Source: a bacterium
GTDB taxonomy: Bacteria > BMS3Abin14
Reading direction: 5' to 3'
Assembly (NCBI GenBank): GCA_029210965.1
Contig: JARGFZ010000001.1
Span: 1-64,000 of the forward strand
Length of the DNA stretch: 64,000 nt
The position numbers were made by a program, and so were the translations under genes. The notes below the pieces were generated by a model that worked only from the letters and a program-made list of their open reading frames with translations, was not told the origin of the DNA and searched no databases. Positions 8,321 through 16,573 of this stretch are shown piece after piece (within the stretch, counting starts at the first letter, position 1; every line of letters begins with the position of its first letter).

Positions 8321-8714
8321 AAAAGCTAAATTTAAACCTTCCGAACTGGCTACCCTTCGACGCGCTTTGCTTGCTCAGGGCAGGCTGGGCGACTGAGCGA
8401 CCTGGCGAAAAAACGGGTGTGCCTTAATTCCACCTTCCATATTCACTATTCCTTCTCCCAGCCTTTCTGAGTATTTGGAATTAATCATTTCATTTTTTTC
8501 CCGAATCACGAGTCCCGAATCACGAATCACGGCCCTTCCCACTTTACATAGCGGAAAAATTGTATACAATATTCAGGTTACTGTGCAGCCAGCTTTAAGT
8601 TACAAATTCCAAGTTCCATTTTAAAACCTTTTATATCAATTATTTATACAGCTTCACCATCAAATTAAGCGGTTCATTTTCACAATTACACATTTTTAAT
8701 TTCCGGAGGACTTA
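8321..8714. other. Intergenic region with word repeats
   Basis: No gene seen. It contains GGCGACTGAGCGACCTGGCG near 8388 (near-inverse of a stretch at about 3931), repeated CCCGAATCACGA words at 8501-8532, the palindrome at 8559-8570 and AT-rich sequence leading to the acnB ribosome binding site. Confidence 0.6.
8559..8570. promoter_or_regulatory. Palindrome ATTGTATACAAT, possible operator upstream of acnB
   Basis: A perfect 12-bp palindrome 145 bp before the acnB start. It contains TGTATACA, which fits the general yGTMKACy core recognised by many GntR-family repressors. No such regulator is encoded nearby, so the link to acnB is inference. Confidence 0.35.
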
Positions 8715-11321
8715 ATGAGTAAATTAACCGATTTTGCCCACGACTATTTCAAGAGCGCATCCGAACGGAATGCACTCGGAATCCCGCCTGCGGCACTGGA
8801 TGACAGGCAGACCTCCGTACTTTGCGAGCTACTTCTGGAAAAAGACCTTGATCCGAAAGGGTTTGTCTTTGAAAACCAGGAGGATGCCGCAGACAAGCTG
8901 ATCCACTTTCTTACCTACCTTCTTACCGAAAGGGTGCCGCCCGGAGTTACGGACGCATCCTTTGTAAAGGCCCAATTCCTGGGGGACATCGTCAAGGGCA
9001 AGGTCCAAAGTCCTTATATCACTGCCCTGGACGCAGTTCGGATCCTCGGACAGATGGGCGGTGGGGCCAATATCCTGCACCTCGTTGATGCCATCGAGCT
9101 TGATGGAGATATGCCCGCGACGGCCGCAGCAGTCCTTTCCAACCTCATCCTGGTTTCACCCCTCGTCCTGACCCAGGTCGCAAATCTTGCCGGGTCGGGC
9201 AACACCCATGCTGCCGACCTGCTGCGTAGCTGGGCAGAGGCCGACTGGTTCGGCAATGCCGAGGCCCTTCCCGAAAAGACAACCTGTGTGGTTGCAAGGA
9301 CAACCGGGGAGATCAACACAGATTTTTTCTCTCCAGCCCAGGAGGCGGGGACGAGGGACGACATCCCCCTGCACGCCCTGTCAATGCTCTCCACAAGCCC
9401 TCACGACAGGGAGTTCCTGTCAAGGGTTGAAATGCTCAAGAAAGCGAATCCCGAGCTGCCCATACTCTTTGCGGGTGATGTCGTCGGGACGGGCAGCAGC
9501 AGGAAGTCGGCGTCCAACAGCCTGGTCTGGTGGATCGGAGTGGACATACCAAACACGCCCAACAAAAGACGCGGTGGCATCGTCATGGCCTCGAAGATCG
9601 CTCCCATCTTCTTTAACACCCTGCGCGGCTGCGGAGCTGTTCCTGTACGCTGCCAGGCAGGGGCACTGAAGGAGGGAACGGTGGTCGAGGTGGATTTCCA
9701 GTCAGGAAAGGTCCTTGAAAAGGGGTCGGGCAAGGTCCTGGTGGAGTTCGCTATCGAACCCGGGTCCATAAAGGACGAATACAGGGCCGGAGGCAGAAAC
9801 CTTCTCATCATCGGCAGAAAGCTCACGCAACGGGCCATAGAGCACTGCACTAAACTAGGTATCGATTTCGGCCCTTCAGCAGTCCACTTGCCAGAAAAAC
9901 CGGATATCCCTGAAGGTCAGCTTTTCTCTCTGGCCCAGAAGCTTGTGGGTAAAGCCAGTGGTGTCAAGGGAGCCCTTCCCGGCTCCTACGTGGAACCCCA
10001 GGCTAACCTGGTCTTTTCCCAGGACACAACAGGTAAAATGACCAGGCAGGAGCTCGAAGAACTTGCCTGTACGCACTTTGCCACAGTCTTCATCCAGTCC
10101 TTCTGTCACACGGCAGCCGGACCGCGCAGCAAAGACGCTCTCATGCAGCACACCCTGACTGACTTTACCAGCAGGCTTGGCGGTATTGCCCTCAAACCGG
10201 GAGATGGGATCATACACACCAACGGTAACCGTTTCTGTCTCCCCTACTTCGTGGGCACAGGCGGGGACAGCCACACCCGTTTTCCCATAGGGATCAGTTT
10301 CCCGGCAGGTTCAGACCTTGTGGCTTTTGCGGCCAGCCAGGGGTACCTGCCTCTTGACATGCCTGAGTCAGTGCTGGTGCGCTTCACAGGAAAGATCCAG
10401 CCAGGTATCACCACCAGAGATCTCGTCAACGCCATTCCCTACTCTGCCATGAGGCAAGGCAAACTGAACCTTGAAAAGGGGGACAACAAGGTTAATGTAT
10501 TTGCTGACCGGATCCTGGAGATTGAAGGTCTCGAGGGCATCAGCGTTGAGAGTTCCTACAAGTTCACCGATACCTCAGCCGAAAGATCAGCCGCTGCCAG
10601 CGTCTTTTCCCACGATCCCGATAAGGTCATAGAGTACGTCCGGAACAACATGACCTTCCTGCGGGAAAACTTCATTAAGAGAAACCCGTCCAAACAGATA
10701 CAGGTCATCATCAGCCTGATGGAAACCTGGCTGAAAAATCCTGGGATCCTCACGGGAGACAAAGGCGCTCCCTACGCTGATATTATCGAAGTGGATATGA
10801 CCTCTATCACCGAACCGCTGCTGGCCGCCCCCAACGATCCCGATAAGATCGTAACCCTTTCCGAGGCTGCCGGTACAACTATCGACGAGGTGTTTGTTGG
10901 TTCCTGTATGACGGATGTCACCGATTTCAGGGCGGTTTCCAGGATCATCGGGAATGAGCAGCTGTCCCCGACCATGCGGTTTTGGGCCGTGCCCCCCGAC
11001 AGGGAGAGCAACATTGCCCTGGCCAATGAAGGGGTCCACCAGACAATGATGTCGGCCGGAGCGAACGTACACGTCCCGGGCTGCAGCCTGTGCATGGGAA
11101 ACCAGGGGCAGGTGGCCTCGGACGCCACCGTGATTTCCACCAGCACGAGGAACTTTGACAACCGTATGGGCACCGGCGCCCAGGTGTACCTGGGATCTTC
11201 CCACGTTGCCGCCCTGTGTTCCCTCCTCGGGCGCATCCCCACTGTGGACGAATATATGAAGATCTACATGGAGAAGATCAAACCGGTGGAGGAGGAGATC
11301 AAGGTACCGATGAAGTTTTAA
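8715..11321 (+). CDS. acnB: Aconitate hydratase B
   Basis: 868 residues, close to AcnB of enterobacteria (about 865). AcnB interconverts citrate and isocitrate in the cytoplasm, and in several bacteria also acts on 2-methylisocitrate. The domain order is that of AcnB: N-terminal HEAT-like region (IPPAALDDRQTSVLCELLL..RVPPGV), then the swivel domain, then the catalytic core. The [4Fe-4S] ligands are Cys731 (GSCMTD) and Cys790/Cys793 (PGCSLCMGN). A strong ribosome binding site (GGAGGAC) precedes the ATG and a bidirectional terminator follows the gene. It is monocistronic. A GntR-type palindrome upstream may be its operator. Confidence 0.97.
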   Translation: MSKLTDFAHDYFKSASERNALGIPPAALDDRQTSVLCELLLEKDLDPKGFVFENQEDAADKLIHFLTYLLTERVPPGVTDASFVKAQFLGDIVKGKVQSPYITALDAVRILGQMGGGANILHLVDAIELDGDMPATAAAVLSNLILVSPLVLTQVANLAGSGNTHAADLLRSWAEADWFGNAEALPEKTTCVVARTTGEINTDFFSPAQEAGTRDDIPLHALSMLSTSPHDREFLSRVEMLKKANPELPILFAGDVVGTGSSRKSASNSLVWWIGVDIPNTPNKRRGGIVMASKIAPIFFNTLRGCGAVPVRCQAGALKEGTVVEVDFQSGKVLEKGSGKVLVEFAIEPGSIKDEYRAGGRNLLIIGRKLTQRAIEHCTKLGIDFGPSAVHLPEKPDIPEGQLFSLAQKLVGKASGVKGALPGSYVEPQANLVFSQDTTGKMTRQELEELACTHFATVFIQSFCHTAAGPRSKDALMQHTLTDFTSRLGGIALKPGDGIIHTNGNRFCLPYFVGTGGDSHTRFPIGISFPAGSDLVAFAASQGYLPLDMPESVLVRFTGKIQPGITTRDLVNAIPYSAMRQGKLNLEKGDNKVNVFADRILEIEGLEGISVESSYKFTDTSAERSAAASVFSHDPDKVIEYVRNNMTFLRENFIKRNPSKQIQVIISLMETWLKNPGILTGDKGAPYADIIEVDMTSITEPLLAAPNDPDKIVTLSEAAGTTIDEVFVGSCMTDVTDFRAVSRIIGNEQLSPTMRFWAVPPDRESNIALANEGVHQTMMSAGANVHVPGCSLCMGNQGQVASDATVISTSTRNFDNRMGTGAQVYLGSSHVAALCSLLGRIPTVDEYMKIYMEKIKPVEEEIKVPMKF

Positions 11322-11373
11322 AAGCGGTGAATCGTGAACCGTGAACCGTGAACGGTTACAATCATTAAACGTG

Positions 11374-11402
11374 AAAAAGGCTCCCCGATCGGGAGCCTTT
11401 TT
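11374..11402. terminator. Bidirectional Rho-independent terminator after acnB
   Basis: AAAAAGGCTCCC (11374-11385) pairs with GGGAGCCTTTTT (11391-11402) around a short CGATC loop, with a T-run on either strand. Between it and the acnB stop lies a GTGAACCGTGAACCGTGAAC word repeat (about 11327-11354). Confidence 0.88.
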
Positions 11403-11844
11403 ATATCGAAGAACAACCACTCTCATCATTCCGGGCTGAGCGAAAGCGAAGACCCGGAATCCAGTTTCTTTAAAAGCGTTGTTTTTACCACTGAGCTCAC
11501 TGAGAACATAGAGAAAGGCTAATTCTTGGGATGAATCGCGGTTCCTTCAAAAGCGTTTAAAGCTAATTTACCACAGTGCAGCCATTCCCAGGCTGCTCCA
11601 CAGGGTTACACTGGGGAAACTTCGGTATCCTCAGAGAAAACCTCCCCGAAGGGCAGGTACTCACCTCGCCAGACAACTGTGCCTGAAACATCCGTCAGGA
11701 ACAAGGGCGTGCCGAGGTGGTCGGAGTGATACCCTTCGGCAGGCTCAGGGCCTTCGGGAAATGCAGCCTGGTTTTCAAAGAACGAAGGGCGCTATATGCG
11801 CCCTTGTAAATCTGAGAAACTGAGGTTCGGTTCTATAATTTACC
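11403..11844. other. Intergenic repeats and hairpins
   Basis: No gene seen. An inverted pair ATTCCGGG / CCCGGAAT (about 11434-11460) belongs to the same CCGGAAT hairpin family as 13106-13144. ACCACTGAGCTCACTGAG words (near 11489) recur at 12609 and, inverted, in the 21.3-21.9 kb array. AAGGGCGC / GCGCCCTT (11785-11805) forms a hairpin 40 bp past the stop of the minus-strand gene that ends at 11845 and may terminate it. Confidence 0.55.
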
Positions 11845-12174
11845 TTAACCAATAAACCTGAAGGTTTTGATGAATTGGCCCCACCAGATATTTCCTGTTA
11901 CAGATAGGTAAATATAAATGGACAAGACAAATAATACTATTATGTTAAGAAACAATGGCTCATCCAAATTTTTCCGCCATAATCTTAGAAATAAGACAAA
12001 GATGAAAATAAAACTGAACAAAGGAAATAGCACAAAATGGAGACCTGTCCAGATAATACCTCCTAAATCCCCAGGTATGTTTAATGCGAGGATTTCTCCA
12101 ACCAAAATTGAAAAAATTAGAAAGATCCCGGCTTGTACATTGATCTTAGAAGTATTTTTTTCACTTTGAGACAT
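11845..12174 (-). CDS. Small membrane protein, unknown function
   Basis: 109 residues with about three hydrophobic segments (roughly residues 15-34, 40-65 and 76-95) and a basic connecting loop (LRLWRKNLDEP). I do not recognise the family. A very strong ribosome binding site (GGGAGG, 4 bp before ATG) argues that it is a real gene. Base composition is clearly more AT-rich than its neighbours and it sits alone inside a repeat-rich stretch, which suggests a recent arrival. Confidence 0.7.
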   Translation of the reverse strand: MSQSEKNTSKINVQAGIFLIFSILVGEILALNIPGDLGGIIWTGLHFVLFPLFSFIFIFVLFLRLWRKNLDEPLFLNIIVLFVLSIYIYLSVTGNIWWGQFIKTFRFIG

Positions 12175-12300
12175 TTTCCTCCCTTTCTAATAGGGGTTTT
12201 CACCTGTCACTTTCCCAGCAAAGCATTCTAGATAACACTTGGTATGGCAGTTGGTGTGTATTGGATCGAGGAAATCATCTACTTGCTCAACATCCTCGCA

Positions 12301-12414
12301 TTTAGAAAACCTTGGATGCTTCTGACCTGCCCCCACGCACCAAGGGTGTCAGGCAGGCAGTGAATTGTGGCATACCCATACTCCCAGCAAGTTAATCATA
12401 CCAGCTATTCATAC
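12301..12414. repeat. 114-bp direct repeat, copy 1 (REP-like hairpin)
   Basis: Identical base for base to 12974-13087. Near its left end CCTGCC..GCACC-aag-GGTG..GGCAGG (12326-12357) forms a bulged hairpin of the REP type. The two copies flank a decayed RAYT transposase fragment. Short open frames overlapping both copies exist only because the repeat is identical. Confidence 0.85.
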
Positions 12415-12473
12415 CATGGCAAAGGGCCTGCTAAAGGAGCTTTTCAACGGGGACGAGGAAGGGAATCTAAAAC

Positions 12474-12508
12474 CAGAACGCAGAACGCAGCACGCAGAAC
12501 GCAGGAGA
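12474..12508. repeat. CAGAACGCAGAACG word repeat
   Basis: About four tandem, slightly varied units of CAGAACG/CAGCACG. The same words occur at the end of mazG (62764-62798). Confidence 0.6.
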
Positions 12509-12660
12509 AGATCAAAAGTTGGCTAACCGCAGGGGACGCAGCGCGGCCAACTAAAGGCCGCATCGCAGGTAAAACCTTTAAGCTGAGTTTAGGCGCTGTA
12601 ATTATAAAAGCGATGTTTTTTTACCACTGAGTCAACTGAGGTCACAGAGAGGGGCTTTAA

Positions 12661-12852
12661 TCTTGGAAAAATCTCAATCCCAGGCCGGTTTTGGCTGAAC
12701 TTTTCGCTGGTTGTAAATATGGCGATCTTGATACGAGAAACAAGATCATCCAGGACGCCTTTAAGCTTTACGCATACACTCAGTCCGATGTAGCGGCGTT
12801 CCTTAATCTCAGCAGGTCAGCCATAAGCAAGATCATCTGCAAAACCAAGTGA
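12661..12852 (+). pseudogene. REP-associated tyrosine transposase (RAYT) remnant, C-terminal HTH
   Basis: An open stretch without a start codon encodes RPVLAELFAG followed by DTRNKIIQDAFKLYAYTQSD and VAAFLNLSRSAISKII, ending in TGA at 12852. This matches the C-terminal helix-turn-helix of RAYT/TnpA-REP transposases (xAIxxAxxxhGYTQxEIAxxLGLHYSTVSRI). The catalytic Y1 domain with HUH motif is not found upstream, where word repeats and stops occur. It is flanked by the two 114-bp repeats. Confidence 0.7.
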
Positions 12853-12973
12853 CAATGTCATAAATTGCTAAATTCCCGCCCTGACCCCCAGAATTCCCCG
12901 ACAAGGAACGAAAGCTGTCGCATTGTAAATTAATCTAATTTTTCCTTCTGTTATTTACTATCCCCTTTGAGCC

Positions 12974-13087
12974 TTTAGAAAACCTTGGATGCTTCTGACC
13001 TGCCCCCACGCACCAAGGGTGTCAGGCAGGCAGTGAATTGTGGCATACCCATACTCCCAGCAAGTTAATCATACCAGCTATTCATAC
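12974..13087. repeat. 114-bp direct repeat, copy 2 (REP-like hairpin)
   Basis: Identical to 12301-12414 in the same orientation, 673 bp downstream. The perfect identity contrasts with the decay of the transposase fragment between the copies. Confidence 0.85.
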
Positions 13088-13105
13088 TATGATAGAGTCG
13101 ACTGG

Positions 13106-13144
13106 ATTCCGGACAATTACGCCGAGGGGCGTAATTTCCGGAAT
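13106..13144. repeat. 17-bp stem hairpin with CCGGAAT ends
   Basis: ATTCCGGA-c-AATTACGCC pairs with GGCGTAATT-TCCGGAAT across a GAGG loop, with one bulged C at 13114. No T-run follows, so a terminator is unlikely. The 11.43-kb inverted pair has the same outer sequence. Confidence 0.7.
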
Positions 13145-13439
13145 GACGCAAGTAGAGGTTTCTCCAGATTTCATATTTCCTCAGCGGCTCTCTGCGATTC
13201 GGCCGCACAATGGCCGACCTGCGGCCCTCCGCGTTAAAGCTCTGATCGCTTTTTTTGAAACCGGGATCGCTTCCGTCTTCGCTTTGGGGCGTCGCCGATG
13301 GCTATGCCCTCACAAGCCAGCTTCACCGTGACTAGTCACATGGGTAAATTCCAATCACCCCCACCTCGGTCCTCCCCCCTCAAGCCGTCTTCGCATCAAG
13401 CTACGCCGTGCCAAGCAGGGGGAGGAAGAGTAAGGAACG

Positions 13440-13830
13440 GGACCTTTTTTATGCCGGAATGACGGCACATCGCACTTGGATGGAATGCGCTTATCGGCGC
13501 GCTAGAATGGGTGAGATGCAAGGCCGGAGTCCTGAGGAATACCGTGAGTCCCGCCCTCGGCGGGATGAGGATTTCCGAATAAGCCCTTATCGCACTGGAT
13601 GGAACGTGCTTACCGGCCGTCAAGAGTGCATTAGATGCAAGGCCAGAATCCTGAGGAAACCGGAGGCGTATATGCCGACATACGTCGAGGCTTTCCGAAG
13701 GGTGATAACGCAGCAGATGATGTGCTATTGAGGGCCGAACCCGAACTTTAGAATCACGACATCGTACGTTCGGATTGTCGAGGAGGGAGTTACGAAGTAG
13801 ATGGCGTGTTATTGACGGCCGAACCAAAGA
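13440..13830. repeat. Imperfect tandem repeats of ~80-150 bp downstream of tamA
   Basis: Two units begin ATCGCACTTGGATGGAATG (13470) and ATCGCACTGGATGGAACG (about 13589) and share GATGCAAGGCC and CCTGAGGAA. Two unit ends share AGATG[A/G][T/C]GTG[C/T]TATTGA followed by GGCCGAACC (about 13717-13739 and 13799-13825). Coding potential is not convincing in any frame. Its function is unknown. Confidence 0.6.
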
Positions 13831-13831
13831 A

Positions 13832-16573
13832 TTAAAATGCGTGCCCTATAGAAAAGTGAATTAGTGAGATGTCTTCGGTATCTGTGGCCGGATTAAGCTT
13901 ATACCCATAATCCAGGCTCAAAGGCCCGATAGGCGATGTCCACCTGATTCCCGCGCCAGCCGAACTCCGCAGTTTGAGCTCCTCATTCTCGGGATCAACT
14001 GCGTTCGCAAGCCAGACACTTCCGGAATCAAGAAAAATGACTCCGCGAATACTCCTGAAAAGCGGATACCTCATCTCAATATTTGCGTTCAACAAGTAAT
14101 TACCACCTACAGGATCACCGTTGGCATCCACAGGACCAAGGCTGTCCAGCAGGTAGCCTCGCACTGAGTTCTGTCCTCCAAGGAAAAACCTCTTACTGAT
14201 GATAACCTCTTCGCTTTCTCCGTAAGCCGTTACCGCACCCAACCTGAGCAGCCCCGCGAATACAATTGAATCTTTCACATTGATATACCGGCGAACCGCT
14301 AATTCAGTTTTAATATACTCGGCCTTGGACCCCAGGATCGTTGAAGCGTATTCCAATGTAATATCGGCAAGCACCCCCGACCAGGGATCCAGGAAATCAT
14401 CGCGGGCGTCGTGGAGGACCTCACCGATTACTGAAGCAACGTCTGTTTTCCCCCCATCATCAGGGGAAAGCTGGGCATTTTGGGAAACATTAAAAAGACG
14501 TAAACCTTCAAAAACATACCCGACCCGTGATTCCGTTCGTTCAGAAAGAGCTCTCACGAACTGTACACCCACAGAAAGGGAGTCCCGGGAATAGCTCTCT
14601 CTCTTTTCAACCAGATCGCTCAGGGAAAGGGCCATGTCGATGGGGAGAGACTGGAACCACGGATGGGAATAGAGCAGTGTGGTACTTCTCTCTATATCGC
14701 TGGCCTTCCCCCTCAGGGAAAGGGATCGTGCCATTCCCATAAAGTTCCGGTTGGTCACTGAAACTTCGCCCCTCAATTTGTCTTCGCTTCCATAACCTGC
14801 CCTGACCCCCACAACATATTTAGCTCGTTCCTTGACCCTTACCATTAGATCCTTGTTTACACCGGGGATCTGCGGGTCGGCCAGCTCTACATCCACAGAA
14901 CTCATCACCTTCAGGCCATAGATCCGTTCCTGAGCTTTCAGTATTTTGTCCTGGGTCAGAATTTCGCCCCGATCCAGATCCAGAGCCACACGGATGATCT
15001 TCTCTTCCACAGATTCATTTCCGGAGATGATCACGGTGCCCAGGCGCACCAACGGTCCTTCACTCACCGTTAAAACCAGATCAACGGTGTCGTCAGGGTG
15101 AATTTCAGGCTCTGCAACTGTAACGGAGGCGTAAAGATATCCCATGCCGCCCAGTTCCTGGAGAAGAGCATCTCTCCCTTTGTTGATAAACTCCGGTACA
15201 TAGGGATCTCCTGCCTTAATACCAAGGAGTTCCCCTGTCCGTTTTTCCGGAATTGGGCTTCCTGCCACACTCAGGCTTCTTATTATGTTACGGGATCCTT
15301 CCTTCACCGTTAGGTGGATCACGACCTCCTGGTGCCCTTCCTGGTCCACAAAATTAAGGGGTTCCCTGGTGAACGCAGCTGAAAGAAAACCTTCTCGCCG
15401 ATACTCTATCCCGAGATTTTCGATACCTTTTTCCATTCGGGTTTTGATGAAAGGCTCTCCCGGAACAAGACCCAATGCACTGTTTACCCTCTCCATCGGG
15501 AGGAACCAGGCACCCTCGACCCGCAGTTCTCCAATAATGGTTTTAGGACCCCTGTCTATCCTGAAAGTAATGGACCGGGTTCCGGGTTCTTCCACCAGAT
15601 CTTCCAGATCTGCGGCAATGAACGGATACCCCTCATTCAGGTATCGATCCACAACGATTTTATTCATGGAAAGTTTGGCTTTTTCCGGAGTCGCTGACTT
15701 ACGAAAAACAGATCTCATTTGTTTAGAAAGCTTCCCGGCCTCCTTTGTATCATCCATCAGGACCTGTAACCTGAATTCAGGGCCCTTTTCGATATTGAAT
15801 ATGATGACCACCCCATCGGGAAAATCCACAGCCGGCTCAACGCTATAGGTGAGAGATGGAGTCAGATACATTCTTTTGCGCAGGTGATCCCGAACCCTTT
15901 TAATATCGGATTCCAGGTCAATCCCGTCCAGCCCGGTACCTGGCATGGAACTTATAATGGAGAGCAGCTTTGTACGGGAAATACCGGCACTACCCGACAA
16001 CCGCACATCGGAGATGAACCCTCTTTTTCCTTCCACTATTTGAAAAACCACCTTTGTCCGGTTGTCCTTCCCCAACTCAACACGATAGGTGATCTTTGTA
16101 CCGTCAACCCCCCTGAACTTGTAATATTGGACCAGCCTTTCCACATTCTTAACCAGTTTGTCATCGGTGATCTCCTCGCTGTTCCTGAGATCCACCTTGC
16201 TGAGAAGTTCTCTGTCATCAAGTTGGAAGTTACCCTGGAACTGGATCTCCTCAAGCCAATTTTTAGCTCGAAGTGAATATTTTACAGTTACACCCCCGGG
16301 TGATTCCTTTAATAAAACCTCAACCATTTCATAAAGTCCGGTCTGATAAAAATTGACAACTCCTTCTCTGACAAGTTCCGGTCTCAATATGGAACCTTTT
16401 GAAAAGGGAATCAGTGCCTTCATTTCCCCTGAAGAGAGCTGAGCACCTTCAACTTCCAGCCCCAGAACAGTCCTGCCGGCAGATAGAACCAGAGAAGTCC
16501 CTTCGGGGAAGGCAATCCCTGGAAACAGTAAAAAGATGAAGATCGCATGCGCAACTATCAGCCGGAATCGCAT
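13832..16573 (-). CDS. tamA: TamA/BamA-family outer-membrane assembly protein
   Basis: 913 residues with a signal peptide (MRFRLIVAHAIFIFLLFPGIAFP). Repeated POTRA-type domains fill roughly residues 35-590 (for example FQLDDRELLSKVDLRNSEEI, VRLGTVIISGNESVEEKIIR). A C-terminal Omp85 beta-barrel follows (~600-913), with the barrel motif region SVRGYLLDSLGP and ending in IHFSIGHAF. It has more POTRA domains than enterobacterial TamA (three), as is common outside that group. Its ATG shares a base with the stop of the upstream tamB (TGATG). The coupling supports a TamA/TamB pair inserting or transporting envelope components between the membranes. It could equally be annotated as a BamA paralogue; the tamB linkage favours TamA. 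Confidence 0.9.
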   Translation of the reverse strand: MRFRLIVAHAIFIFLLFPGIAFPEGTSLVLSAGRTVLGLEVEGAQLSSGEMKALIPFSKGSILRPELVREGVVNFYQTGLYEMVEVLLKESPGGVTVKYSLRAKNWLEEIQFQGNFQLDDRELLSKVDLRNSEEITDDKLVKNVERLVQYYKFRGVDGTKITYRVELGKDNRTKVVFQIVEGKRGFISDVRLSGSAGISRTKLLSIISSMPGTGLDGIDLESDIKRVRDHLRKRMYLTPSLTYSVEPAVDFPDGVVIIFNIEKGPEFRLQVLMDDTKEAGKLSKQMRSVFRKSATPEKAKLSMNKIVVDRYLNEGYPFIAADLEDLVEEPGTRSITFRIDRGPKTIIGELRVEGAWFLPMERVNSALGLVPGEPFIKTRMEKGIENLGIEYRREGFLSAAFTREPLNFVDQEGHQEVVIHLTVKEGSRNIIRSLSVAGSPIPEKRTGELLGIKAGDPYVPEFINKGRDALLQELGGMGYLYASVTVAEPEIHPDDTVDLVLTVSEGPLVRLGTVIISGNESVEEKIIRVALDLDRGEILTQDKILKAQERIYGLKVMSSVDVELADPQIPGVNKDLMVRVKERAKYVVGVRAGYGSEDKLRGEVSVTNRNFMGMARSLSLRGKASDIERSTTLLYSHPWFQSLPIDMALSLSDLVEKRESYSRDSLSVGVQFVRALSERTESRVGYVFEGLRLFNVSQNAQLSPDDGGKTDVASVIGEVLHDARDDFLDPWSGVLADITLEYASTILGSKAEYIKTELAVRRYINVKDSIVFAGLLRLGAVTAYGESEEVIISKRFFLGGQNSVRGYLLDSLGPVDANGDPVGGNYLLNANIEMRYPLFRSIRGVIFLDSGSVWLANAVDPENEELKLRSSAGAGIRWTSPIGPLSLDYGYKLNPATDTEDISLIHFSIGHAF

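Noticed and set aside
13038-13331. Open frames starting in the 114-bp repeat (also 12367-12630)
   Set aside because: They arise because the repeat opens the same short frame (MAYPYSQQVNH..) twice; downstream parts differ and match nothing.
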